From CAJCJE01 sp035948315 (lineage in GTDB: Bacteria; Actinomycetota; Actinomycetes; Mycobacteriales; Pseudonocardiaceae): a stretch of DNA of 64,000 bases. Positions 1 to 7,736 of this stretch are shown piece after piece. The translations under genes were made by a program, and so were the position numbers. Under the pieces are notes generated by a model, which was given only the letters and a program-made list of their open reading frames with translations, searched no databases and was not told the origin of the DNA. How positions within the stretch are numbered: the stretch's first letter is position 1; each line of letters starts with the position of its first letter. The DNA is taken from contig DASZJG010000029.1 of assembly GCA_035948315.1 (NCBI GenBank), forward strand, positions 124,001 through 188,000, in the 5' to 3' direction.

Positions 1-344
1 ATAGTGCGCCCCTCTGGAGCGCTCCCCCCGCTGGGGGTCGACAAGGACACTGGATCTCCCGTGTTACTGCGATCGTGTTCATCGGCGTCATTCGTTGGCG
101 TCGATCCGCGTGGGTGGATGTTCGGCTGTTCACGGTGCCGACACCCAGGGCGTGACCTGGCAAGTCTATGGTGGTCCTGCTTCCGAATTCGACCGGGTTA
201 TGCCAGCGTCGACGCAGGTGGGCACGTCCCGTCAGACGGACAGGACCTGCCGGCGCGGGCGTTGTCTGCCACAATCGGCGCCCGGAAACGAGCACCACAC
301 GCGCGGACGGCGAGGCTCCGCGCGAAAAACAGGAGGCTTCGGCG
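1..344. other. Left-edge region with no supported gene
   Basis: No reading frame here looks coding: the open frames are arginine-rich and have no recognisable domain. The rightmost part is the leader of the ACT-domain gene, with an AGGAGG at 331-336. A GGAGCGCTCC palindrome lies at 16-25. In M. tuberculosis the equivalent position is the gap between gatC (divergent) and Rv3013, so the left edge is probably an intergenic region. Confidence 0.5.
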
Positions 345-998
345 TTGTCCTTTCTGATCCGGGTTCAGCTCCCGGACAGCCCCGGCTCGCTCGGTGCGGT
401 GGCGACCGCGTTGGGCGGCATCGGAGCCGACATCCTCAGCGTGGATGTCGTCGAACGCGGCTCCGGACTCGCCGTGGACGACCTCGTGGTCGAACTGCCC
501 GCGGGCCGCCTGCCCGACGTGCTGATCACCGCAGCCGAATCCGTCGACGGCGTCGAGGTCGACGCGGTCCGCCCCTACGCGGGCGTGCTCGACACCCACC
601 GCGAACTCGAACTGGTCGAGGAGGTCGCCGACGACCCCCGCAACGGCCTGGCGATCTTCACCGAAGGCGTACCCAAGATCGTCCGCGCCGGCTGGGCCGT
701 CGCGCTGCGCGCCGACACCAAGGGCGTCACCGTCCTCGCCGCCAGCCAGGCCGCACCCGAGGCGATCAGCGACAACCTGCCGTGGATGCCCTTGGCCCGC
801 GCCACCATCCTGGACGGCGAGGACCCATGGGTCCCCCAGACCTGGCAGGAACTCGGCACCGAACTCGCCGCAACGCCCCTGGGCAAACCGGACCAGGCGC
901 TGCTCGTCGGCCGCCCCGGCGGCCCCATGTTCCGCGCCGCCGAGGTGGCCCGCCTCGCGCACCTGGCCGGCATCACCACCGTCGTCCTGGACGGCTAG
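345..998 (+). CDS. ACT-domain protein (Rv3013-like)
   Basis: This encodes a 217-residue cytoplasmic protein. The N-terminus (FLIRVQLPDSPGSLGAVATA, about residues 3-22) is a typical ACT fold, with the D-x-P-G-x-L loop that binds an amino acid in allosteric regulators. The rest has no recognised catalytic motif. I chose the TTG start at 345 because a perfect AGGAGG lies 8 nt upstream; the longer frame to 168 would add an unlikely Arg-rich extension. Length and position beside ligA match M. tuberculosis Rv3013, a conserved protein of unknown role. The 3' end overlaps vapC by 4 nt on the opposite strand. The regulatory role and ligand are inference. Confidence 0.85.
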   Translation: MSFLIRVQLPDSPGSLGAVATALGGIGADILSVDVVERGSGLAVDDLVVELPAGRLPDVLITAAESVDGVEVDAVRPYAGVLDTHRELELVEEVADDPRNGLAIFTEGVPKIVRAGWAVALRADTKGVTVLAASQAAPEAISDNLPWMPLARATILDGEDPWVPQTWQELGTELAATPLGKPDQALLVGRPGGPMFRAAEVARLAHLAGITTVVLDG

Positions 999-1402
999 AT
1001 CAACGACCTGACCCGCAGGTCAGGCACGACTTCGGCGATCCGGTCGAAGTCGACGTCCTTGTGCACCAGCAAGGCGTCCCGGCGCAGCGCGACGGCCACG
1101 ATGAGACAGTCGAGCAACGCGCGCGGCGTATGCCCCTTGGCGCGCACCGCCCGATAGATGTCCGCGGCGCGGACGAAGTCGATCGAGGGGTCGACATCGA
1201 GCATGGTGAACGAACCGACGATCTGGTTGATCCTGACCAGTTCGACGGTTCGCGCACCTGCCTGTAGTTCCATCAACACAGGCTGGGTTGTCGCGATGCT
1301 CAGCGGATATTTGGCCAGCTCGGCCAGTTCAACGGTGGCCTTGGTGTCAGCTCCGCGAAACCAGTCGATCCATACCGAGCTGTCGATCAGACTGAGCGCC
1401 AC
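995..1402 (-). CDS. vapC: VapC-type PIN-domain ribonuclease toxin
   Basis: This is a 135-residue PIN-domain protein. The acidic residues of the metal-binding site are visible: D7 in LIDSSVWID, E45 in LMELQAG, D98 in LLDCL, and D116/D118 near the C-terminus. VapC toxins are Mg-dependent RNases that cut tRNA or rRNA and are held inactive by VapB. The start lies inside the 3' end of vapB (16-nt overlap), the usual translationally coupled antitoxin-toxin order. The end overlaps the convergent ACT gene by 4 nt. The RNA target cannot be read from the sequence. Confidence 0.9.
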   Translation of the reverse strand: MALSLIDSSVWIDWFRGADTKATVELAELAKYPLSIATTQPVLMELQAGARTVELVRINQIVGSFTMLDVDPSIDFVRAADIYRAVRAKGHTPRALLDCLIVAVALRRDALLVHKDVDFDRIAEVVPDLRVRSLI

Positions 1403-1611
1403 TTGTGCTCCGGGTCATTGCCGCCGCGCATGTCCGTCAGGTCCTCGTCCCAGCCGATACCCCGCAAGGACATGATGTCCTCTGTGGTCACGGCCGGTCC
1501 GACGAGTCGACGTAATGCCAGGTCGACAACTTCCCGCTTGGTCTTCAAGCCGAACCGCCGCATCGCCTCAGCGACGAGTTCGTCGTCAACGTCGATGTTC
1601 GTCCTGCTCAT
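1387..1611 (-). CDS. vapB: VapB-type antitoxin
   Basis: This is a 74-residue antitoxin beginning MSRTNIDVDDELVAEAMRRF. The N-terminal strand followed by two helices (about residues 3-45, ending KREVVDLALRRLV) is the ribbon-helix-helix-like VapB/DUF2191 type, and the acidic tail would wrap the toxin. I prefer the ATG at 1611 over the upstream ATG at 1626, because the five extra residues come from operator DNA. It lies 27 nt after the BKACE gene on the same strand and probably has its own autoregulated promoter in the 1611-1640 palindrome. Confidence 0.88.
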   Translation of the reverse strand: MSRTNIDVDDELVAEAMRRFGLKTKREVVDLALRRLVGPAVTTEDIMSLRGIGWDEDLTDMRGGNDPEHKWRSV

Positions 1612-1640
1612 ACACCAATAATACACCAGCCAGGTGTATT
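1611..1640 (-). promoter_or_regulatory. Probable vapBC autoregulatory operator/promoter
   Basis: A perfect inverted repeat (AATACACC, 5 nt, GGTGTATT) spans 1620-1640, and a third GGTGTAT copy runs directly into the vapB start codon at 1611. On the - strand a TATTAT hexamer lies 6 nt before the ATG, the spacing of a leaderless actinobacterial promoter; no good -35 is visible. The repeat also contains the stop codon of the upstream BKACE gene. VapB-VapC complexes typically bind such repeats to repress their own operon. Confidence 0.6.
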
Positions 1641-2364
1641 ACTCGTAGGCGCCGAGTTCGCGGGCGGCGCGGACCAGGTCGAGGTTGTCGTGCGCCGGAC
1701 TCCCGTCCGGCAGCACCAGCACGTCCTCCAGCCCGATCCGGGTGTCCAGCCCGCGCCGCGACGCTTCCAGCAGCACCGGCCAGGCGCCGCCCTCCTCACC
1801 GTGCGCGAGAATCGGCACGTTCAACCAGGACAACTCATCGAGCAGTTTGTCCAACTCGGCCAGTGCCGCCATCGGCTCGGCAGGCTGCACCTCGACCAGC
1901 ACCCGGATCACGCCCGCCGGCACACCCGCCGCGCGCAGCACCTTGGCCGCCTCCAGATGGAAAACCCCCAACTCGATGCCGATCCGCGCGGACGCGAGCA
2001 CCTCGCAGGCAGCCAGCCACCCGTCCTCATGCACGTTGACCGAGGCGAAATCGGGCTTGCCGGCGGCAAGACCGGCCCAGCCGGCGAGCAGGTCGATCCG
2101 CGTCGTCGGGTCCGGTTGGATCCACGCGGCCGTGGTCACGCCGACGGCGATCGTGGGCGCGACCGAGTGCAGCCGGGCGACCGTCGGCGCGATGCGCGGC
2201 CCGGCCAGTGCTTCCAGTCCGGTCAGATCACGCGGGTGGATGTGCACGGATCTGACGCCGACCTCCGCCAGGGACACCACGTCGTCGGCGATCTGCGCCG
2301 GGCTGACCGGCAGGGCCGGATGGTCCTTGATCGCCCTGGTGCCGTTGAGGCAGCACTGAAGCAT
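1639..2364 (-). CDS. BKACE (DUF849) beta-keto acid cleavage enzyme
   Basis: This 241-residue protein belongs to the beta-keto acid cleavage enzyme family. These TIM-barrel Zn enzymes condense a beta-keto acid with acetyl-CoA to give a CoA ester and acetoacetate. Family landmarks are CLNG near the N-terminus (residues 4-8), the metal-binding HIHPRD (41-46) and an acidic GIELGVFH segment. It is shorter than the usual 270-310 residues, so parts of the C-terminal region are trimmed. It lies between ligA and vapBC on the same strand. Nothing adjacent suggests the substrate, so no specific reaction is assigned. Confidence 0.85.
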   Translation of the reverse strand: MLQCCLNGTRAIKDHPALPVSPAQIADDVVSLAEVGVRSVHIHPRDLTGLEALAGPRIAPTVARLHSVAPTIAVGVTTAAWIQPDPTTRIDLLAGWAGLAAGKPDFASVNVHEDGWLAACEVLASARIGIELGVFHLEAAKVLRAAGVPAGVIRVLVEVQPAEPMAALAELDKLLDELSWLNVPILAHGEEGGAWPVLLEASRRGLDTRIGLEDVLVLPDGSPAHDNLDLVRAARELGAYE

Positions 2365-2423
2365 CGCCGATCAGCCCACGTCAATGGGCTCGGACCAGCT
2401 GCGAGAAGTCCCCCTCGCGCGAG

Positions 2424-4580
2424 TCATTCCTCGGCCTCCTCCTGGCTCGTACCCTCACCGATCGACGCGACACTCCGGGCCGCGTCCGGTCCAGACCCGA
2501 GCAGTACCCGGAATCCGTCCTCGTCAAGCACGGGCACCTTGAGCTGCACCGCCTTGTCGTACTTGGTGCCGGGGTTCTCGCCGACCACCACGAACGAGGT
2601 CTTCTTGGACACCGTGGACACCGCCTTGCCGCCGCGCCCGGTGATCGCCTCCTTGGCCTCGTCCCGGGAGAAGTTGGGCAGCGTGCCGGTCACCACGATC
2701 GACTGGCCGACCAGGTTGCGCGGTATCGACTCGTCCCGCACGTCCACCATGGCCACGCCCGCCGCCTGCCACCTGCGGACCACCTCGCGGTGCCAGTCGA
2801 CCTCGAACCACTCGCGCACCGCGCCGGCTATCGTCGGGCCGACACCGTCCACATCGGCGAGTTGTTCCTCGCCGGCCGCCTCGATCGCGTCCATCGAGGC
2901 GAACTCCCTGGCCAGCGCCTGCGCTGCGGTCGGGCCGACGTGCCGGATGGAGAGCCCGACCAAGACCCTCCACAAAGGACGATCTTTGGCCGCCGCCAGG
3001 TTGGCCAGCAGCTTGTGCGCGTTCGCGGACAGCTCGCCCGCCTTGGTACGAAACAGTTCCACTGCCAACAGGCGCTGCTCGTCGAGGTCGAACAGATCAC
3101 CCTCGTTGCTCATCGCGCCCGAGGTGTAGAGCGCGGCCGCCGCCTCGTACCCGAGCACCTCGATGTCGAACGCGGCCCGACTGCCCAGGTAGGCCAGCCG
3201 TTCACGCAGTTGGGCCGGGCAGGCGCGCGCGTTCGGACAGCGGATGTCGACATCGCCCTCCTTCTCGTGCCGCAGCACCGTCCCGCACTCCGGACACACC
3301 GTCGGCATGACGAAGGCCCGCTCGTCACCGGTCCGCGCGTCCGCGACCGGCCCCAGCACCTCCGGAATCACGTCGCCCGCCTTGCGGATCACCACCCGGT
3401 CGCCGATGAGCACGCCCTTGCGCACCACCTCGTCCGCGTTGTGCAGCGTCGCCGAGGACACCGTCGACCCGGCGATCTTCACCGGCTCCATCTCGGCATA
3501 CGGGGTCACCCGACCGGTCCGCCCGACCTGGACCTTGATGTCCAGCAGCCGCGTGGTCGCCTCCTCCGGGGCGTACTTGTACGCGATCGCCCACCGCGGC
3601 GCCCGCGACGTGCTGCCCAGTCGGCGTTGCAGGGCGACCTCGTCGACCTTGACCACCAGGCCGTCGATCTCGTGCTCCGCGTCGTGCCGATGTTCACCCC
3701 AGTAGGTGACGCGCTCCACCACCTCGTCGATGGTCTGCACGATCGTGGTGTGCGTCGACACCGGCAGCCCCCACGCCCCCAGCGCGCGATACCCGTCCGA
3801 CTGCCGCGCGGGCTCGAACCCCTCGCGCCTGCCCAGCCCATGGCAGATCAATCGCAACGGACGACTCGCCGTGACCCGAGGATCCTTCTGCCGCAACGAC
3901 CCGGCGGCCGTGTTCCGCGGATTCGCATACGGCGGCTTGCCTGCCTCGACGAGCGCGGCGTTGAGCTTGAGGAACTCCTCGACCCGGAAGAACACCTCGC
4001 CCCGCACCTCGACCAGCGCCGGCACCGGAAACTCGTCCGTCCCGTGCAACTGTGTCGGCACATCCTGCATGGTCAGCAGGTTCAGCGTGACATCCTCACC
4101 GGTCCGCCCGTCACCCCTGGTCAGCCCGCGCGTGAGCCGCCCGTTCTCGTAGAGGAGATTGACAGCGAGGCCGTCGATCTTCAGCTCGCACAGAAAATGC
4201 ACCGCCCTGCCAACGTCGCCCAGATCCCGATGCACCCGATCCGCCCAGGTGCGCAACTCGTCGATCGAGAAGACGTTGTCCAGACTGAGCATCCGCTCAA
4301 GGTGATCGTGCGCCGTGAAGTCGGAGGAGAACGTGCCACCGACCCGCTGACTCGGCGAATCGGGCGTGATCAGCGACGGATGCGCCTGCTCGATCGCCTC
4401 CAACTCGCGCAGCAGGGTGTCGAACTCGCCATCGCTGATCGTCGGCGAGTCCAGGATGTAGTAGCGGAACTGATGCCCGCGCAACTCATCGGCAAGCGCC
4501 GCATACCGTTCACGAACACCCGCGGGCACATCCTCGGCGCCCTCGGCAACCACCGTTTCGTCATCATCCGTGCTGGTCAC
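2424..4580 (-). CDS. ligA: NAD-dependent DNA ligase LigA
   Basis: This is a 718-residue bacterial DNA ligase that seals nicks with NAD+ in replication and repair. In order: the NAD-binding Ia domain (YYILDSPTISDGEFDTLLREL), the adenylation domain with the catalytic lysine in CELKIDGLAVN (K134), an OB fold, a four-Cys zinc finger starting VCPECGTVL, helix-hairpin-helix repeats, and a C-terminal BRCT domain from about residue 635. Length and domain content are normal. About 65 acidic C-terminal residues end in GEGTSQEEAEE. In M. tuberculosis ligA also lies between Rv3013 and Rv3015c homologues. Confidence 0.98.
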   Translation of the reverse strand: MTSTDDDETVVAEGAEDVPAGVRERYAALADELRGHQFRYYILDSPTISDGEFDTLLRELEAIEQAHPSLITPDSPSQRVGGTFSSDFTAHDHLERMLSLDNVFSIDELRTWADRVHRDLGDVGRAVHFLCELKIDGLAVNLLYENGRLTRGLTRGDGRTGEDVTLNLLTMQDVPTQLHGTDEFPVPALVEVRGEVFFRVEEFLKLNAALVEAGKPPYANPRNTAAGSLRQKDPRVTASRPLRLICHGLGRREGFEPARQSDGYRALGAWGLPVSTHTTIVQTIDEVVERVTYWGEHRHDAEHEIDGLVVKVDEVALQRRLGSTSRAPRWAIAYKYAPEEATTRLLDIKVQVGRTGRVTPYAEMEPVKIAGSTVSSATLHNADEVVRKGVLIGDRVVIRKAGDVIPEVLGPVADARTGDERAFVMPTVCPECGTVLRHEKEGDVDIRCPNARACPAQLRERLAYLGSRAAFDIEVLGYEAAAALYTSGAMSNEGDLFDLDEQRLLAVELFRTKAGELSANAHKLLANLAAAKDRPLWRVLVGLSIRHVGPTAAQALAREFASMDAIEAAGEEQLADVDGVGPTIAGAVREWFEVDWHREVVRRWQAAGVAMVDVRDESIPRNLVGQSIVVTGTLPNFSRDEAKEAITGRGGKAVSTVSKKTSFVVVGENPGTKYDKAVQLKVPVLDEDGFRVLLGSGPDAARSVASIGEGTSQEEAEE

Positions 4581-4725
4581 AGTGGCAGACTAGCCAGCCA
4601 CCCAGACATTTCCCATCGCAGCGCCCACCCGATCCAGCGCCTTTTCCCGGGAACCCCGCCCGCGCCCGAACCGTCCGATACTCTGCGAGATTGCGGGTCA
4701 CGAAATGTCAGCGGGGGTGTCGGGG

Positions 4726-5202
4726 ATGTCGGACTCGGACCAGAGCTACATCGACAAGATCAACCAGCTCACCAGCCAGCCCAGCGCACCGGCCCCACCT
4801 GGGAACAGCCCACCCGCCAACAATCTTGCCGACGGCGCAACCGCCATGGCCAACGGCAGCCAAGCCATGCTCGCCCAGGCGCAGAGCGGCGGTTTCAGCC
4901 TCGACCCGCACACCGGCCAGGCCCTCATCAACACCCTGAACACCCAGATCGAAACGCTGAATGGCTTGACCGCGCACACCACCGTCATCGGCCGGCAGAC
5001 CAAACTGGGGATGACCGTGGGTGGCCAGGCAATGTCGAAGTTCAACCAGGAAGTGGCGGTGTCAGGAGCCAGCGCCTTCCTGCCAGCCCACCAGCAGTTC
5101 ATCGACACGCTGAAGACAATGGTTCAGGCGATCCAGATAGCGATGGACAATTACACCCATACCGACACTGACAACGCGCAGCAGCTCAAGGCGAAGGACT
5201 GA
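4726..5202 (+). CDS. Esp-like type VII secretion substrate, copy 1
   Basis: This is a 158-residue helical protein with a Pro/Asn-rich hinge near the N-terminus and a C-terminal helix ending in YTHTD (Y143, D147). That is the Y-x-x-x-D/E signal of type VII (ESX) secretion. It is a clear paralogue of the gene at 20599-21060; both share AMANGSQAMLAQAQSGGF and LDPHTGQALIN, and both are followed by a DUF3558 lipoprotein. I chose the ATG at 4726 because the paralogue starts at the same alignment position (MSDSDQSYID against MSESSQDAID); an ATG at 4705 is possible. There is no WXG motif, so it is Esp/PE-like rather than EsxA-like. Its function is unknown. Confidence 0.8.
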   Translation: MSDSDQSYIDKINQLTSQPSAPAPPGNSPPANNLADGATAMANGSQAMLAQAQSGGFSLDPHTGQALINTLNTQIETLNGLTAHTTVIGRQTKLGMTVGGQAMSKFNQEVAVSGASAFLPAHQQFIDTLKTMVQAIQIAMDNYTHTDTDNAQQLKAKD

Positions 5203-5210
5203 CCCGAACC

Positions 5211-5738
5211 GTGACCAAGTTGATTCGTCGTTCGCTCGCCCTGCCCGCGCTCTTGGCACTCACTTTGGGTATCAGCGCGTGTTCCGGAGACATCGGCGGC
5301 ACCGCCACGCCGAGCGCGAGCAGCACATCGAGCAACGGGCCCTCCAGCACGGCGGCCGACCCCTTTTCCGCTATCGACCCGTGCCAGCTACTGGATCAGG
5401 GTCAGCTGACTCAGTTGGGGCTGGAGGCGGGGAAGCCCGACAACACGGCGAAATCCCGAGGGTGTCAGTGGGCCAAGGGAACCTCCTATACGGTCGCCGT
5501 TTACCTCGACGGCAGCCAACCCATCGACGCCGTGGGAACTGACGGCGCGAGCGCGGTGACTCTGGAGTCGCACGACGCGGTTCAGACGACAGCGAACGGG
5601 CCCGGCTGCGATGTCGAAATCGCCGTCTCGAAGACAGCGAGCGCTGATGTCGTGCTCACGCCCGTCGCGGACGCGTGCCGGGTGGCGCAGACCTACGCAC
5701 AGATGATCGAGTCGAAGTTGCCGGCGCAGCAGAAGTAG
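5211..5738 (+). CDS. DUF3558 lipoprotein, copy 1
   Basis: This is a 175-residue secreted lipoprotein with a GTG start 8 nt after the preceding stop. The signal peptide (MTKLIRRSLALPALLALTLG) ends in the lipobox ISAC, followed by a Ser/Thr-rich linker. The DUF3558 fold begins at DPCQLLDQGQLTQLGL and continues with KSRGCQW and GPGCDVEIAV; paired cysteines suggest disulfides. It is paralogous to 20042-20590, and both end in KLPAQQK. DUF3558 proteins often sit beside ESX genes in Pseudonocardiales, but their molecular role is unknown. The stop codon is shared in a perfect palindrome (5734-5747) with the convergent next gene. Confidence 0.88.
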   Translation: MTKLIRRSLALPALLALTLGISACSGDIGGTATPSASSTSSNGPSSTAADPFSAIDPCQLLDQGQLTQLGLEAGKPDNTAKSRGCQWAKGTSYTVAVYLDGSQPIDAVGTDGASAVTLESHDAVQTTANGPGCDVEIAVSKTASADVVLTPVADACRVAQTYAQMIESKLPAQQK

Positions 5739-5742
5739 CCGG

Positions 5743-6438
5743 CTACTCGGCCTCGGCTTCCGCGTCGGCTTCGGGCTCTGGCGCGGGTTCGTCGAGGTGG
5801 CCGACGAGGTCGCGGAGGCCGATGAGGGAGATCGCGTTCTCGGGTTTTTCGAGGGCGGTCTCGACTCGGCGCAGCCGTTCGCCCGCCACGCGTTCGCCGA
5901 GGGTGGCGTCGAGGGGTAGGAAGGTGAGGGCCTGCTGGCTGGGCTGGTCCAGTTCGGCCAACTCGGGGTGGTAGACGGCGACGTCCACGACGTTTTCCGC
6001 TTCGTCGACCTGGGCTACGACCAGCACGTCGGCCAGGCGGATGGCGTGGCCGGCGAGGTTGACGGTTACTTCGCGTGGGTCGGGGACGGGTGGGACCGAG
6101 TCGTGGTACTCCCAGATCAGGTCGTCGGCGGGCGCGTCCGCCTTCCACGCGTCCGTGTACGGGCGCAGGGTCGGGTCTTCCTGGCCGCTGATCACCAGCG
6201 CGTACACCGCCCGCTGGCCGCGGTCGAGGGCGAAGTGCAGGTCGGGGTGTAGTTCGGCGACGAGTTCGCACAGCTCGTGTTCGACGCGGCCGGGTTCGCG
6301 GTCGCCGAGGGCGGCGCTGATCGTGGGGAGCTGTTCGGACCAGCGGGTCCAGAATCGTTCGGCGCGGGCTCGCGCGATGTTTTCGACCGATTCGATGGGT
6401 GCTGAGCCGCGCCGCCGGAACCACTTCATATGGGTCAT
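5743..6438 (-). CDS. Conserved hypothetical protein (231 aa)
   Basis: I do not recognise this protein family with confidence. It begins MTHMKWFRRRGSAPIESVEN (an alternative ATG is at 6429) and appears soluble. The N-terminal half contains a FALDRGQRAVYALVISGQED stretch, the middle is mixed alpha/beta, and the C-terminus is a low-complexity Glu/Ala/Pro tail (EPEADAEAEAE). It lies 17 nt downstream of the MetE-like gene on the same strand, so the two are probably cotranscribed. The larger open frame reaching 7725 is antisense or out-of-frame read-through and is not used. Confidence 0.65.
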   Translation of the reverse strand: MTHMKWFRRRGSAPIESVENIARARAERFWTRWSEQLPTISAALGDREPGRVEHELCELVAELHPDLHFALDRGQRAVYALVISGQEDPTLRPYTDAWKADAPADDLIWEYHDSVPPVPDPREVTVNLAGHAIRLADVLVVAQVDEAENVVDVAVYHPELAELDQPSQQALTFLPLDATLGERVAGERLRRVETALEKPENAISLIGLRDLVGHLDEPAPEPEADAEAEAE

Positions 6439-6455
6439 TGTGCAGCTCCGCCGAT

Positions 6456-7553
6456 CTACCTGCCCCAGGATTCGGGAGGTTCGACGAACGCGGCGCCGAG
6501 TTCGCGGGTGAGGGTGAGGGCGCGGCGGGCCCAGGACTGGGTGGCGCCGGCAAGGCCGCAGCATGGGGTGGGCACGGCGCGTTCGGCGAGCAGGGTGCGG
6601 GGGAAGCCGAGGCGGTCGACCAGGGCCAGTGCGGGTTTGGCCGCGTCGTGCAGGGTGAACGGCTGGGCCGGATCGATGCCGGGGACGAGGCCGAGCAGAA
6701 GCATCGTGCCGGCGTCCCAGGCTTCGCCGATGGCGTCGAGGGAGCCGGTGGTGAGCAGGGTCGCGTCGAGTGAGATGGCGTCGGCGCCCGCGTCGCGAAA
6801 AAGGGCGATGGGCGGGTTGGCGGCGCAGCAGTGCACGACGACATCCCGGCCGCTGGCGGCGCGGGCGGCTTCGATGACGGTGTTGAGCAGTTCGGTGGCG
6901 GCGAGGGTGTCGACCGGCGGCACCATGCCGAAGCCGGACGGGGTCGGGAGTCGGCCGGCCAGCGCGGTCGGGAGGGTTGGTTCGTCGAGTTGGACGACCA
7001 CCGGGGCGCCGGTGCGGGCGGCCACTTCGGCCACATGGGCGGTCAGGCCCTCGGCCAGCGACTGGCCGAATTCGCGGAGGGCGCCCTGGTCGGTCAGGAC
7101 GCGGTGGCCGCGGAACAGTTCGATGTCGGCGGTGAGCGTCCACGGGCCGGCCACCTGGACCTTCACCGCGTCGGGCCGGCTGCCGGTGCGGTCGGCTACT
7201 TCCTGCAACGCGTCGAGGTCGCGGTGCAGGAGTTCGACGGCGCGGCGTTGGTCGGCGCCGGGGTGGGCGGCGACGCGGTAGCCGGAGGGCACGACCTCGA
7301 ACGGGAGGTCGACCAGCAGTGCGGCGGTGCGGCCGATCAGGTCGGCGCCGAGGCCGCGGGCGGGGAGTTCGGGCAGGTGCGGGAGGTCGGGCAGTTCGCC
7401 GTACACGGTCCTGGTCGCCTCGACCGGGTCGGTGCCGGGCATCGAGCCGATTGCCGTTGCCACTCCGGGTGACCAGGGCGAGGGCGCGGGTTCGGCGGTG
7501 AACTCGTCGGGCGGGACGCCGTCGGGCGGCGAGAGACTCTGCGACACGTGCAC
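6456..7553 (-). CDS. MetE-like cobalamin-independent methionine synthase-fold protein (Rv3015c-like)
   Basis: This 365-residue protein resembles the C-terminal catalytic barrel of cobalamin-independent methionine synthase (UROD/MetE superfamily). The zinc ligands appear conserved: the HCC cluster in VVHCCAANPP and the cysteine in PTPCCGLAGA. It lacks the N-terminal MetE duplication, so it is unlikely to be the main methyltetrahydrofolate-dependent enzyme; homologues of this size are often annotated only as methionine synthase. M. tuberculosis has the same family member (Rv3015c) beside ligA. GTG starts are possible at 7553 and 7547; neither has a strong ribosome-binding site. The methyl donor and acceptor are unknown. 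Confidence 0.8.
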   Translation of the reverse strand: MHVSQSLSPPDGVPPDEFTAEPAPSPWSPGVATAIGSMPGTDPVEATRTVYGELPDLPHLPELPARGLGADLIGRTAALLVDLPFEVVPSGYRVAAHPGADQRRAVELLHRDLDALQEVADRTGSRPDAVKVQVAGPWTLTADIELFRGHRVLTDQGALREFGQSLAEGLTAHVAEVAARTGAPVVVQLDEPTLPTALAGRLPTPSGFGMVPPVDTLAATELLNTVIEAARAASGRDVVVHCCAANPPIALFRDAGADAISLDATLLTTGSLDAIGEAWDAGTMLLLGLVPGIDPAQPFTLHDAAKPALALVDRLGFPRTLLAERAVPTPCCGLAGATQSWARRALTLTRELGAAFVEPPESWGR

Positions 7554-7601
7554 TGCCTATCACCGGGCGCGTGGGGCCGCGCGGGCAGGCCGAGGTCGAA
7601 C

Positions 7602-7617
7602 GAGGTCTGGACCACTC
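7602..7617. promoter_or_regulatory. Weak dre-like site (DasR type)
   Basis: GAGGTCTGGACCACTC resembles the DasR-responsive element ACTGGTCTAGACCACT (12 of 15 aligned bases around the GGTCT-GACC core). It lies 49 nt upstream of the MetE-like gene and 30 nt from the stronger site at 7647-7663. Alone it is weak evidence; with the second site it suggests a tandem operator. Confidence 0.4.
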
Positions 7618-7646
7618 AGAGTCGACTGAGGGATCTGTCAACTGGG

Positions 7647-7663
7647 AATGGTCTAGACCCATT
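7647..7663. promoter_or_regulatory. dre-like operator overlapping the 3D-gene promoter
   Basis: AATGGTCTAGACCCATT contains a perfect 10-bp GGTCTAGACC palindrome and matches 13 of 16 bases of the Streptomyces DasR consensus ACTGGTCTAGACCACT. Its right end overlaps the -35 hexamer at 7662, a position suited to repression. DasR is a GntR-family repressor released by phosphorylated amino sugars. Whether a DasR homologue exists in this genome cannot be seen here. Confidence 0.6.
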
Positions 7664-7691
7664 GACCGATGTGATCCAGCGCACATAACGT
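7662..7691 (+). promoter_or_regulatory. Promoter of the 3D-domain gene with a CRP-like site in its spacer
   Basis: The -35 TTGACC (7662-7667) and -10 TAACGT (7686-7691) are separated by 18 nt. Inside the spacer, TGTGATCCAGCGCACA (7670-7685) matches the CRP/GlxR consensus TGTGA-N6-TCACA at 9 of 10 defined positions. The start codon is 46 nt downstream, with AAGGAG at 7722-7727. A site in the spacer would be expected to block polymerase unless it acts unusually. Confidence 0.55.
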
Positions 7692-7736
7692 CGGTTTTCA
7701 CCCGTAACGCCATGCCTACCGACAAGGAGTGGCTCG

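Noticed and set aside
16..25. GGAGCGCTCC palindrome resembling a CebR box
   Set aside because: Only the core matches the consensus TGGGAGCGCTCCCA, no cellulose-related gene lies nearby, and the flanks are simply C-rich.
4..357. 117-codon frame at the left edge
   Set aside because: It is Arg/Ser-rich without motifs, and overlaps the leader and start of the ACT gene.
2790..5171. 793-codon open frame antisense to ligA running into the Esp-like gene
   Set aside because: It has no protein-like motifs and crosses two well-supported genes.
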